Assembly: GCA_964019135.1 (NCBI GenBank)
Contig: OZ025261.1
Location: forward strand, 35,950,820-36,014,819
DNA from: Arenicola marina
Lineage: Eukaryota > Annelida > Polychaeta > Arenicolidae
Length of the DNA: 64,000 bases
Direction: 5' to 3'
Shown in pieces: positions 48,601 through 58,574 of this stretch. Both the position numbers and the translations under genes were made by a program. Numbering within the stretch: the first letter of the stretch is position 1; the number at the start of each line of letters is the position of its first letter. Below the pieces are notes generated by a model, which saw only the letters and a list, made by a program, of their open reading frames with translations, was not told the DNA's origin and searched no databases.

Positions 48601-51600
48601 TAAGAACCCATGGAAAATGTTTGTATTTTGAAACATTTAATTACAATAACTATAGAACTATTGATTCATTCTACATAATTACGCGTAATGTTTGGTTTCG
48701 CGACTTTATGTCAGCACGAAGAGATAATTAAATATATGTTTTGTGCCTCTTATTTGCAGAATGCGACTGGAAGCAGGTGGTGGCCATGAGAAATCGTTCT
48801 GGGGACATCAAGGCCTTCGATGATATGTGAGTTATATGTATATATATGGTGTATACGACCATTGTATCAGTGGCTATGTCCCGGGGGGCACTGCCTTACT
48901 GTAGTGGTAGAAGTGTGCCATCCATGCCATAGAGAGATAAATGCGCGATTTTGTCGTTACCAAGACAGATGTTTATGGTCATGGCCAAGTATATAGAAGT
49001 TACATATAGAGATTTCGAAAGTGTTCAAATACAATTTCAGCTGTTGACTATATATTCCAGTTGATATCGAAAGTGTTCAAATAATTAACCTCCATATACA
49101 TTACCATGATGATCAGTGTCAATTTTGGATGCCTTTCTTAACCATATTTTCTTCTCTAAAAGACCACAAAATCTCGCACTTTCTCTTGCTCTCCACATGC
49201 CCTCTATGGCATAGGCGGCACACCCCCTCCATGGTACTAATGTAGAGCCCCCCCCCCCCCCGCCCCCCCTCGTTTCGGCAGGTTGTACAAGGCGATATCC
49301 CTGTACGTCGCTGACCCCGACAAGATGTACCCAACGGTAGACAAGGCCTGGGCCAGGTTCCAGACGCTCTTTGAGTCCGTCCGTGGCTTGATCTTCTACA
49401 CACCAGTGTTCCGAGACTACTTCTACGAGGGTTTGCGAGAACTGCTGCAAGATAACGTTCAATATGTCGAGATCAGATGTGTCTTATTCCCCGTGAGTAC
49501 ACCCTTTAAACAAATGTGGCTTTCCCCTCATATATAAAATGACATATTGCTTATCGATGACAAACTATTCAGTGCTTTAATGTTGAATACCTTCAGCCGG
49601 TGTAGCGTAATAACCTGTTCAGCGTTTGCGTCTGACGAGTGTGCATTTGCAACGAATGGGCTTGCGATGTAAGAAGCCCGTGTATGTTAGGCTTGGCGTT
49701 CGGATTAAGGTTCTGGTTAGGGGTATTGGCATGCAAGAAGCGTGGCCTGACAGGTTCTCGCGACCGGACAGATTATTCTGTTACGCTGTGCTTGTCTGAT
49801 GTCCATTAAGGTTTTGACCGTTTATCAATGAATGAGTTGTTTGCTTTTTCTTCACAGTTGTATGATCTCGACGGGACAGAGCGGGACATTTCTTATACAG
49901 CCCAGACCTACCAGGAGGTGTTCAACAAATTTACAGAGGATCATCCCGATTTTGTTGGAGTCAAATTAATTTACACTTCGGGAAGGTACATATTTTAGAT
50001 TCATGATTCATGAAGTGATATAAACACTTGGTTTTGCTGTGTTTCTCATTTCGCAGAGTGCGTAAGCGTTTTGTTCTGGAAAATGCACGTTGAAGAAGCT
50101 ATAATAATTATGAAATATCATCTATATTATTTCAGAATAATTATTATTATATTATTTCAATATATTTTTTATTTTATTATAATATTATTATATTTTACCG
50201 TATAAAATGTTGCCACAGAGATATCAAATGAGTCAAATGTATATCAATACTCACGTTTATACGTCACATTTTCTTCTGGTAGATCCCTGGATAAAAGTGC
50301 CATTGCAAAAGATATTCAAGAGCTACTTGCCCTGCAAAAGAAGTTCCCAGGCCTGATAGCTGGCTACGACTTGGTTGGGCAGGAGGGTCAGGGACACCCG
50401 CTGGAGTACTTCCTCGATGATTTGCTGTACCCGTCCCAACATGGCATTGACCTGAAGTATTTCTTTCATGCTGGAGAGACAAGTACGCCATAGATTTCAG
50501 TATTTATAGCTTATGCTTCATTTGCCACTCTTGGTTCGCTGCTCAATTGTTGCACATATATTATATGTATTAATACATATATATATATATATATAAGATA
50601 TATACGACGTAATAATCTCATTGCATTTGGTTAATCTCGTCGCCGTCGTGGACAGCTCTACGTCGAACCTGTGTTGTGTGTCTTGTTGAAAGGAACCTTG
50701 CTACAGATCCAAATATGTAGTTAAGATATCAGATTTTGTGAAAATGACGTGCAATAGTGTTCTTGATTTACCTTTAATTGTGGATCACTGTCAGTGATGG
50801 TGAACGTGTTATAGGGTTTCCGTAAAAGCGCCCATGGCTGTCATCTTGAATGATGTCAGGCTGCCATCTTTAATGATGTCAGGCTGCCATCCTTAATGAT
50901 GTCAGGCTGCCATCTTCAATGATGTCATGACTGCCATCGGTAATGATGTCATGACTGGCGATCTTTAATGTCATGGCTACCATCTTAAATGATGTCATGG
51001 CTGCCATCTTTAATGATTAGACATAATGCCTGGTGTACTTAATGGGCTGGCTTCTTTTCTATTTTATAATAAAATGATACATTGGCTTTCAGATTGGTTA
51101 GGCACGGATGTCGATGAGAACATTATTGACGCCTTGTTGCTCAACACCAGTAGGATTGGACACGGGTATGCGTTAGCCAAGCACCCCAAAGCCATGGCTA
51201 TGGTTAGGGAGGCCGATATAGCCATTGAGGTCAATCCCATTTCAAACCAGGTAAAGTTTTAACGTTATTGGTTCATGCACGGCATGCATAACTAAAATAC
51301 AAACTTCGTTCGGCGAATCCATGCGTTACTATTGTAGATTCTAGGTGATGGTTATTGATCGACTAATATAACTAATAAAACAATTGATTTGTTCCGATGC
51401 ACGTCCTTAAACTACTGGATGACTTCCCAACCTTCTTTCACAGAGGCTGCCAGTTGTCGTCTGCCCTTTAATGATTTTTTTCATTGATAATGTCCAATAT
51501 AACAATTAGTGCTTTTCGCTGCAGGTCCTTAAACTAGTGGATGACCTTCGCAACCACCCGGCGTCTGTGCTGATGTCACAGGGGATCCCAGTTGTCGTCT

Positions 51601-52354
51601 GCCCGGATGACCCCGCCATGTGGGGTGCTATCGGCGTCTCCTATGACTTCTACGAGGCGTTCATGGGACTTGGCGGGGCACGGGCCGACCTCGCCTTCCT
51701 CAAACAGCTGGCGCTCAACTCCATCAGGTCTGTGCCACTCAAATATAGCCCCTCCGAATGGCGCTTCCCCAAGAATTAGGGAGAGCAATATCGAAGCTCC
51801 AAAATTAGGACTGTTCAAGACTGGGCGTGATAAAAACACCTTAAAAGTGATATCGCGATTATCGAGGAATTCGTAGACTGCTATAACGGTTCGCGGTAAA
51901 TTGTGAAATGGTGTTCGCGTTGAACCAGGACTTGTACGGATGACCATCACCAAAAATTGACAACAGCTACTCGCGAATCTCCAAGAATTCATGGATGTCA
52001 ATCGCGGAGATAGGAAAATGTGTTCCTTTCCCTCTATATATGGTGCTTAAATCTCTGGATTTGTCTCCGTTACATGTACCAATGGCATACAGGGATTATC
52101 ATATTATGTTTATACATTATCGTTATTAAAGTATTATTTATATTTGTTATATTCGTTATGGCATTTGAGCGTATATTTGCAGTAAATGGATAAATGACAG
52201 TGAAACGATGCTTCCTGCATAATATTAATATATTTATTACGTTTGTTTCTGCAGGTTTTCCTCAATGTCTGATAACGAGAGGTCTCTGCTCACGACAGTA
52301 TGGCAGAAAAAGTGGAATTTGTTTATTGAAAGTGTATCTGCTGGTGAAATATAA
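36614..52354 (+). CDS. ADA2: ADA2/ADGF-type secreted adenosine deaminase, nine exons
   Basis: Exons: 36614-36956, 47036-47215, 48760-48826, 49282-49492, 49858-49985, 50283-50482, 51093-51250, 51525-51727, 52255-52354. All introns are GT-AG, every phase matches, and the sum is 530 codons with TAA (529 residues; vertebrate ADA2 is about 510). A hydrophobic leader (about residues 8-30, ending LLVSVGA) indicates secretion. Deaminase motifs: zinc site HVHD at H119/H121, HAGET (H372, catalytic E375), RIGHG (H400) and DDPAMWG (D457). The Cys-containing insert typical of ADA2 (PHCYMC...ECDW) and sequons (NSS, NKT, NRS) are present. It converts extracellular adenosine or deoxyadenosine to inosine forms. 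Intron 1 is 10.1 kb, filled with a satellite and LINE debris. It looks intact. Confidence 0.95.
37150..42490. repeat. 57-bp polypurine satellite in ADA2 intron 1
   Basis: Units of 57 bp on plus: GTAAGGGTGAGGGGAACCGA, then AGAGTAAGGGAGGAGGGGGC, then CTCAAGGGAAGTCAAGA. About 90 units by length. The plus strand is almost all purine. The left third (37150-38440) is divergent and the rest is homogenised. A shorter variant (GAGTAAGGGGGCCTCAAGTG) recurs at spacings such as 278 and 390 bp, giving a higher-order repeat. The variant breaks frame, so minus-strand frames of 74-188 codons reading [19 protein letters not shown] are artefacts (57 is 19 codons). Confidence 0.95.
42491..43329. other. Intronic sequence, nothing recognised
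   Basis: Part of ADA2 intron 1. It has a C-run at 42584-42600 and a short TAGG tetranucleotide repeat near 43200. Confidence 0.5.
43330..44640 (-). mobile_element. LINE (non-LTR) 3' half, antisense in ADA2 intron 1
   Basis: Minus-strand segments encode a reverse transcriptase from the FADD box ([16 protein letters not shown], around 44480) through [18 protein letters not shown] and [20 protein letters not shown]. Past a stop and frame break near 43990 comes [22 protein letters not shown]-terminal domain follows with CKYCAVRH...[11 protein letters not shown] (zinc-knuckle-like, 43412-43729). An in-frame stop also lies after the AYCKKWS segment near 44393. The 5' half (endonuclease and first RT blocks) is missing, so it is a 5'-truncated, inactive copy. 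Clade not fixed; the C-terminal C-C-H-C pattern fits Jockey/CR1-type elements. Confidence 0.85.
44950..45385 (+). mobile_element. Second LINE remnant, 3' end, plus strand
   Basis: Reading plus, it resembles the C-terminal region of a common invertebrate LINE. It has [11 protein letters not shown], then [20 protein letters not shown], and finally a C2H2-like end ([20 protein letters not shown]). Several stops and frame breaks show it is dead. It differs from the minus-strand LINE beside it, so two elements inserted here in opposite orientations. Confidence 0.65.
45480..45760. repeat. Degenerate tandem repeat (TCGTCGTCAAGCAAGAAA)
   Basis: The motif AATCGTCGTCAAGCAAGAAA and variants recur about five or six times at 55-65 bp spacing, alternating with ACATGGNTTTTGTAGAACAA-like segments. 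The array is old and diverged. Confidence 0.5.
45761..47035. other. End of ADA2 intron 1, nothing recognised
   Basis: No further features. Short open frames near 46053-46746 have no support. Confidence 0.5.
47521..47607 (+). CDS. Possible in-frame cassette exon in ADA2 intron 2
   Basis: An 87-nt segment (29 codons) preceded by GATGTTGCTGCTGCAG and followed by GTAGGAG after TCTAGAG. In the phase set by exon 2 it is fully open ([20 protein letters not shown]...) and returns the same phase to exon 3, so inclusion would insert 29 residues into the ADA2-specific insert domain. Vertebrate ADA2 has no counterpart there. It may be a chance arrangement; no transcript evidence is available. Confidence 0.25.
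48117..48420. mobile_element. MITE-like element in ADA2 intron 2
   Basis: The left end GGGTTCTGTAAGTGAC and the right end GTCACTTACAGACCC are inverted copies of each other with one base of indel, bounding about 304 bp with no coding capacity. Flanks suggest a short TA-type target duplication, but this is not certain. Confidence 0.45.
50571..50596. repeat. (TA)n microsatellite in ADA2 intron 6
   Basis: TA-dinucleotide tract with minor interruptions, just after exon 6. Confidence 0.75.
50833..51020. repeat. 23-bp tandem repeat in ADA2 intron 6
   Basis: About eight units of GATGTCAGGCTGCCATCTTT plus AAT, ending 70 bp before exon 7. Units vary (CAGGC/CATGA/CATGG). Confidence 0.85.
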
Positions 52355-52499
52355 GTCATTCTATACGCAGCGACCATTCAGAGGCTTGTGTTTTATGGTA
52401 TGGGTGCAGATATTGAGGTAACATGAATGTTCACTAGTAGACTATCGGATTTAAGAGGTGTTGGTGATATTAGTCTTGCTGACGAAACGCACACTGTTT

Positions 52500-52575
52500 T
52501 ACGCATGGTGTGCTCTGCTGGGCTGGTCCAAGCTACCGGTGCGTGGTTCGAATCCCACCTGTGCAAATGATCTGC
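52500..52575 (+). mobile_element. tRNA-derived SINE head
   Basis: CTGGTCCAAGCTACCGGTGC then GTGGTTCGAATCCCACCTGT contains an exact B box (GGTTCGAATCC). Nearly the same 35 bp forms the minus-strand unit of the array at 21645-22625. A folded tRNA with acceptor stem is not evident, so a SINE is preferred over a tRNA gene. It lies 150 bp after the ADA2 stop, probably in its 3' UTR or just beyond. Confidence 0.55.
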
Positions 52576-54089
52576 AAAAGTTAAAGCGTCTTACTTAAAT
52601 ATCGGAGAAGATTAATTACTAATTGTGAAGAAATATATATATGTTTAACATGATCAAATGACAAATTGTTCTTCAAAGCAACCAAATATTGAATGCGTTG
52701 TAGTGGTATTATATTAAGAAGTCGCTGATATATTTGTGAAATACAGTGGTGGATCAGGTTACACACCAATAGGGTCGTGCGTAGGAAAGTCTATACCGTC
52801 AAGTAGTGCCTAAAATATGGTCGTATATCCGGGTTATATGGTTACTAATTATTTCTGTCTTTGTATATATTGTTTGTTTGACTAATGTTAGCCAGGTTAC
52901 TGTCTGTTCAATTAATCGGTGACTTATTCAATCATGCATGCGGATGTTACGGTTGCGTGATGCGGTCGACCTCATCACATGCTGAATCGCGGAGTCACTA
53001 ATTTGTGGCGGGTTGCGCTAGGGTGGGCGTCATACTATGAGCTGTAGCAAAAAATATCGCACGTCAACCTATGTTCTGCTTGTTTGTAAAATAATGTTGG
53101 ATACTTGCTCTATAATTTCCTATGGCCCACACAGACAAACATGGGTACCGATTTTTCTCTGTCATGGGGTTGAAAATTTCGTTTTTTCCATTGCTTACTT
53201 ATCATGGGGATGGTTTCTATTGGTGTGTAACCTACAGCAGTCTATTCAAGGCGTGGGGTCTGTCTAAAGCTCAATAAGGAATGGTCACGATATCAAAATT
53301 GATACATTGATGGATATGACGTGATATATAATTTTTTCTCTATTTTTGATGTTTAAATTACAACTTTTTATCTGTTCTGTTAAATCATGCAATGAGGTAG
53401 ATTTGTTCCTGTTTTGCTATTTTTTTACGGCTACATTCGTTGGAATACGCGCGAGATGCTTTAGTGTACTCAGAGAATTATATTTCTATTATGCGTAACA
53501 AAGAGAAATGTATTCCTACGCATGTACGTGATACCATGTAATAAATGATTTAAGATACTGTACGTATTGGCCTTTAATGTTGTTTCTGGTACATGATAAT
53601 AATTTCTAGCAAACGATATGTTTATTTCTCTGTTATATGGTCAAACGAAGCTTAAACATGATTCAGAAATCCTTGAACACGTCTGTCCGCTTATTACACC
53701 TACTAAGTGTGAAACGGATAATTAAACTTACATAATTGTTGAAAGCGATTCTTGAATGATTCAAGCAATATTCCTCGCCTGCGTGCAAAGTAAAATTGAA
53801 TCCTGGAATTGTCAAAAAACAATTATTTTTAAACTGAATGGTTCTCTTTCGTGCGCGCTGACTTGCGTAAATGCAAAGTAATTCGAGACTGCTCTAGAAC
53901 CGAGTGATCCCGGCTTTCACGTTTCAGAATCAGTCCTGCTTCTTGTACTTTACTACCACCAAGAGACCAAACCTACGCAGTGTGCGCCATCCGGATCCTA
54001 GGTTACTGCAATATTGAGACTAAATATCTGCAGTGTGAGCACTCCTTATCCAGAATTAACGTTTGAAGTAGTTACATTCCTGCACCAAT
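52576..54089. other. Region between convergent ADA2 and forkhead genes
   Basis: AT-rich and non-coding. It holds candidate poly(A) signals for both strands: AATAAA at 53540 (plus, ADA2) and TTTATT at 53621 (minus, forkhead gene). If these are used the two 3' UTRs nearly abut. Confidence 0.4.
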
Positions 54090-54890
54090 GAACACTTCTG
54101 ACAACTAGGTTATTTGGCAGAATAACGTCTCGTCAGACAGTAACGAACACTCCTGACAGCGTGGTTCACTGTGGCATAATGACGCCAGACGGTAAAGAAC
54201 ACTCCTGACAGCGTGGTTCAATGTGGCATAATGACGTCAGACGGTAAAGAACACTCCTGACAGCGTGGTTCAATGTGGCATAATGACGTCAGACGGTAAA
54301 GAACACTCCTGACAGCGTAGTTCACTGAGGAACAATGACGTAAGACAGTAACGAAAACTTGACAGCGTGGTACACTGGTAGAATGACGTCAGATGGTTAC
54401 GAACATTCCTGACAGCGTGGTTCACTGGTAAAATGACGTCAGACGGTAAGAAACATTCCTGACAGCGTGGTTCACTGGTAAAATGACGTCAGACGGTAAC
54501 AAACACTCCTGACAGCGTGGTTCACTGTGGTAGAATGACGTCAGACAGTAACGAACACTCCTGACAGCGTGGTTCACTGGTAGAATGACGTCAGACAGTA
54601 ACGAACACTCCTGACAGCGTGGTTCACTGGTAGAACGAGGTCAGACGGTAACGAACACTCCTGACAGCGTGGTTCACTGTGGTAGAATGACGTCAGACAG
54701 TAACGAACACTCCTGACAGCGTGGTTCACTGTTAGAACGAGGCCAGACGGTAACGAACACTCCTAACAGCGTGGCGTCAGACTGTAACTTAACACTCCTG
54801 ACGGCGTGGTTCACTGGTAGAATGACGTCAGACGGTAACGAACACTCCTGACAGCTTAGTTCACAGTGTCCCAATGACGTCAGACAGCGA
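54090..54890. repeat. About 50-bp tandem repeat with CRE octamers
   Basis: About 16 units of GGTAACGAACACTCCTGACA, GCGTGGTTCACTG, and GTAGAATGACGTCAGAC. I count ten exact TGACGTCA palindromes (about 54233, 54284, 54383, 54432, 54482, 54535, 54586, 54688, 54822, 54874); other units carry one-base variants (TGACGCCA, TGACGTAA, CGAGGTCA). The array ends 20 bp from the stop codon of the minus-strand forkhead gene and would lie in its 3' UTR. Confidence 0.9.
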
Positions 54891-54910
54891 TGAACACCCC
54901 ACACTGCCTT

Positions 54911-57900
54911 TCATTGTGGCAAGTTGGTATCGGAGGCTGACTGACCGCTGCAGGCGGTGTCTGCCGAGGTCGACCCCCTCGCCGCCGTGTCCTCCAGCGG
55001 GAAGAGGCTCTCCGGTGGCCCCGCCGAGCTGCAGACCGAGGAGGTGCTGGGCACGGCGACCAGGCGGGCCGGATGCGCCGCCTCCTCCATCAGCCCGGAC
55101 TCCTCGACCGCCTGGCCCCGGGCCACACGGTTCAGATGAGCTGAAAGTATGTTGACAGTCAATAAGGCAAACAATTTAAAAATGGTTAAATTCCATTTAA
55201 AAGATCTTATTGGGTGTTGGATTCACATTAATCTGACTGTAGAAATCTTCAAAGATAAAGATGATATATATCCCTTAATTAAAATAAATATAATATTCAT
55301 GTGTATCGTTATATTACTGTAGCATGTTTAGAGGACATCTATCTCATATCTACAGTACGACCAAGACCAATTTATCGAAAAGGCGTATATACTTATTGAG
55401 CAGTCAGGGCTTCAAATGACCCCCCCCCCCCACCTCTCTTACGTTCAAATGCACCGTTACGGTCGAAATTTTGAAAAAGTACCCAGTGGAAGAAGAAAAA
55501 ACACTTGTAATAAGTGTCAAACCCTTATGACCAATGTGCCGCTCATCACCTCCCTAAATCTGTCGTCAATGTCGGAAAAGACTACGCCCCACCCCCCCAA
55601 CTCCGTGCCCATCATAACTACTACATACCTTGGGTATCCTCCGCTTGGTACGGCAGGAAAGGCACGGCAGACATTGGGAAGCACATGGGTAACATAGCGC
55701 CGTGTGCCTGGGTCATGCCTCTGTACAACGGTCTCCAGTAAGGCAGGAAAGCGTTGGGCTGACCCATGTAGGCACCACTGCCACCCAGACGCTCACTGTG
55801 ACCACCGCTGTGTAGAGGGTGCTGATGCCCATAGCCGTTGCCATGGTAACACATGGGCCTCTGGACGCCGCCGTACAGGGAGAATGGCGGCGGCAGGCAC
55901 GACGACTGGTGGTGATAATAGGAGTTGTCGCATCTCTGAAACTCGCTGGAATAGTTTTCGCCGCGAGAATCATTATTATTGCCATCCGTGATGTTGGAGG
56001 TGGTGTTATAACCAAGATGGGGCTGAATGTGGTATTTGCTGAGCGTGCACGGGATGACGTCATATCCGGTGAAGTCGTCATCACTGCTGTCCAATGAGTT
56101 CGTGTCTCTGTCTGAGGAGGGCGTGCCATGAGGAGCCGTGGAACCAGCCTGATGCCTGGAGCCTTCTCCACCCATGGAGACGCCGAGCGATTTCTGTGGC
56201 AGCCTCGGGCCCGCCGCATTTGGCGACCGTCGTTTGGTTTCATATTCCGCCAACTTTTGCTTCTTCTGTAAAACCAGCAGAAGCAGTTTGCAAACAAAAT
56301 ATTCACACTATTTACGCTGTCATGTGACTTTATGCTTTTTTTCGTAGCAGCGAAACTGGAATAATGTTTGGTAGCAAAACATATAAGACACACCCCGAAA
56401 AAATCCGACACAAAGCACTATCGACATATTCTACAAACATGTATAGTTATGCTATTCCTCACTTCACACGACATATTATGTTATCTATTTTGTAACCGAG
56501 ATGTTATAAGACACTGGGTGAGTGGGTTTCCCAATAAATTGAGGGTGGGGCTCCACCCCCAATAAAGAGGCCCAAGCAGAAATACATAAAGGCATACTAC
56601 ATTATCAATGTACTATATGTACAATATTATATATATATATATATGTACAATATTATATATATTTATAAACCATCATGAATATGAATCTGACCCAGTGGCC
56701 CTTGACGCTGTTATCCATGACCTCCAGAGAGTGGGGCCTCTGGACTGGCTGGCGCTGGTTGGAGTGAGGCTCCCGATAGCCCCACAGGAAGCCGCGCTGA
56801 GCCTTCTTGGCTTTGAAGAAGGCAGAGTTTGTCGTCAGTGTGTGTCGCACGGCTGGCTGTCGGAGGGCAATAGAAGACGATACGCATATGGCATTGGTTC
56901 GCGTGCGAGATCGGTTTGTCTGAGCGCGAGTCCATACCCTGTCCGAGCCAACGCTTTTCACGCACCCACGGACCTTATAGTACATATCAGTCTGCCAGTT
57001 TTTTTTCCTGGCTTAAACCCTACTTAATTAGTACTAAGTAAGACATAATAAGTCACTACTAAGCGTTTATGTTGTATTTACAGTTGCAACGAGCTAAAAA
57101 ATGATGTAGTTATGTCGATTTTCGCCTACTTTCCATCTGGTTTCCTCCAGTCTTCGAAAATACGGAAAGTTCGTTCTGAAAGAGAGAAATGTAAGCGTTA
57201 ACTGTAGATGACACTTGAAGCATCCTGGATCCCGGGAGTCAGTGTGGCGCGTAGCTTTCATATTTAAGGCTCAGAGCCGTGGCGGATTCGTGGGGGAGTA
57301 GATTACGAGAACAATGCCTCCGGTCGTTCGTCGCCGCAAAGTCTCACTTCGCGCGATACTCAGCCATGAGGATATCACTTGCCATAGGCCATCACGCAAA
57401 GGTGTCTAAATATATTCAGTTCAATTAATAGGTGTGGAGCTTTACGATAATTTGTTCATGATTGAACCCCATAATTAAGATGATTCCAAAGCCATGAAAT
57501 GATATTGGTTCGAGACTTACGCAATCCATTCGTAGATTTCACTAACTGTTAGCATTTGATTTTCCCTTAGCGCAAACTCTATGAGGTCTGAGTAGTGATA
57601 GGGAGGCTTCACCGCATCCTCGTCGTCATTGGCGTCCAGATCACCTAGAACGAAGCAATTATTGCAAGTACTGCATGTCAATCTACAGATTGTACGTGGC
57701 GTGGTCACATCACGTACTTACATTTATGTTGGGTGAAGCGGGTACGATTTTATAGTTAAATTAAGTTTCTTTTCTAATTACTTCGCGTGTATGTGATGTC
57801 TGGAATCAATAGGTCAATCAGGGCCAACAGTATAGTCATAATCGTTTCTTCTTTTTAATTATAACTGGTCTAAGAATATTGGTATTGCTCCAAAACGACC

Positions 57901-58207
57901 AATCTACCATGGACAGTGCTCTTTGCGGCAGACCTTTTTTCGAACTCTTCATCTTGCTTCTAGAAGTCCCTTCCGCCTGATCATCCGCACCCAATCCAGT
58001 GGCATCGCTATGTAGGATCTCGGAGTTTACCGGGAACAAGTACTCCGGAAGCAGGTCTTCTGTTTTGAGCCCGACAAGGCCGTGCAAACTCTGAAGATCT
58101 TCATCAATGTCAACGAAGCCTCCGTCACCATGGTCACGACGCTGACCTCTGGCGCTGACAACCGCCTCTTTCTGACTCTTACTGCCCGCCTCAAGCGAGG
58201 TGTCCAT
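54911..58207 (-). CDS. Divergent forkhead-domain transcription factor, six exons
   Basis: Minus-strand exons: 57934-58207, 57521-57644, 57130-57175 (46 bp), 56722-56856 (donor could be 56692), 55629-56265, 54911-55140. All phases match; 482 codons with stop. The N-terminus has DIDEDLQSLHGLVGLKTEDLL, reminiscent of the leucine motif before the domain in FoxN/FoxJ proteins. The domain (about 104-178) reads KPPYHYSDLIEFALRENQ, LTVSEIYEWIATNFPYFRR, RWKPAVRHTLTTNSAFFK and RGFLWGY. The usual NSIRHNLSLN is PAVRHTLTTN and the wing is short. A Tyr/His/Gly/Pro-rich region follows. It is a nuclear DNA-binding regulator by family; class not assigned. The start ATG (58207) has G at -3 and +4, but TTTCAG just before it could be an acceptor. 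A TATATA lies near 58335 on minus. Confidence 0.8.
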
Positions 58208-58574
58208 GCCCTGAAACCGACCGACCAATGGAGTATATACTTGACGTATTGTTTTAATATTAATTCGCTATGCAGAAACGGATCACTGGCAGTCACTCAT
58301 TTGCCCTTTTACCGTCAATCAAGAACTTGCCTGGATATATAAGACAAATCAAGAATTCCTGATGTGGTAAATTGCAACAAATGAAAAAAGAGATAAAGGC
58401 TTAGTTGAACAAGACGGTTGCCCAAGGTATTATTCGCAAGGTATATGAGCCCATTGTTTGGGAAAATACTCCAGCATATAGCCGGGGAAGCAATGGGCAA
58501 CTCCGCATCTGCCGGACCTGAAAAAAATGCCATCATCCCATTCCTACCCTGGAATAAAGAACACACGTGTTGGC
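58208..58574. other. 5' flank of the forkhead gene
   Basis: No gene. A possible minus-strand TATA (TTATATATCC, 58333-58343) lies about 130 bp upstream of the forkhead start codon. Confidence 0.4.

Noticed and set aside
52500-52575. Functional tRNA gene
   Set aside because: The B box is exact, but the A box and paired acceptor stem are not convincing, and related copies occur elsewhere as SINE parts.
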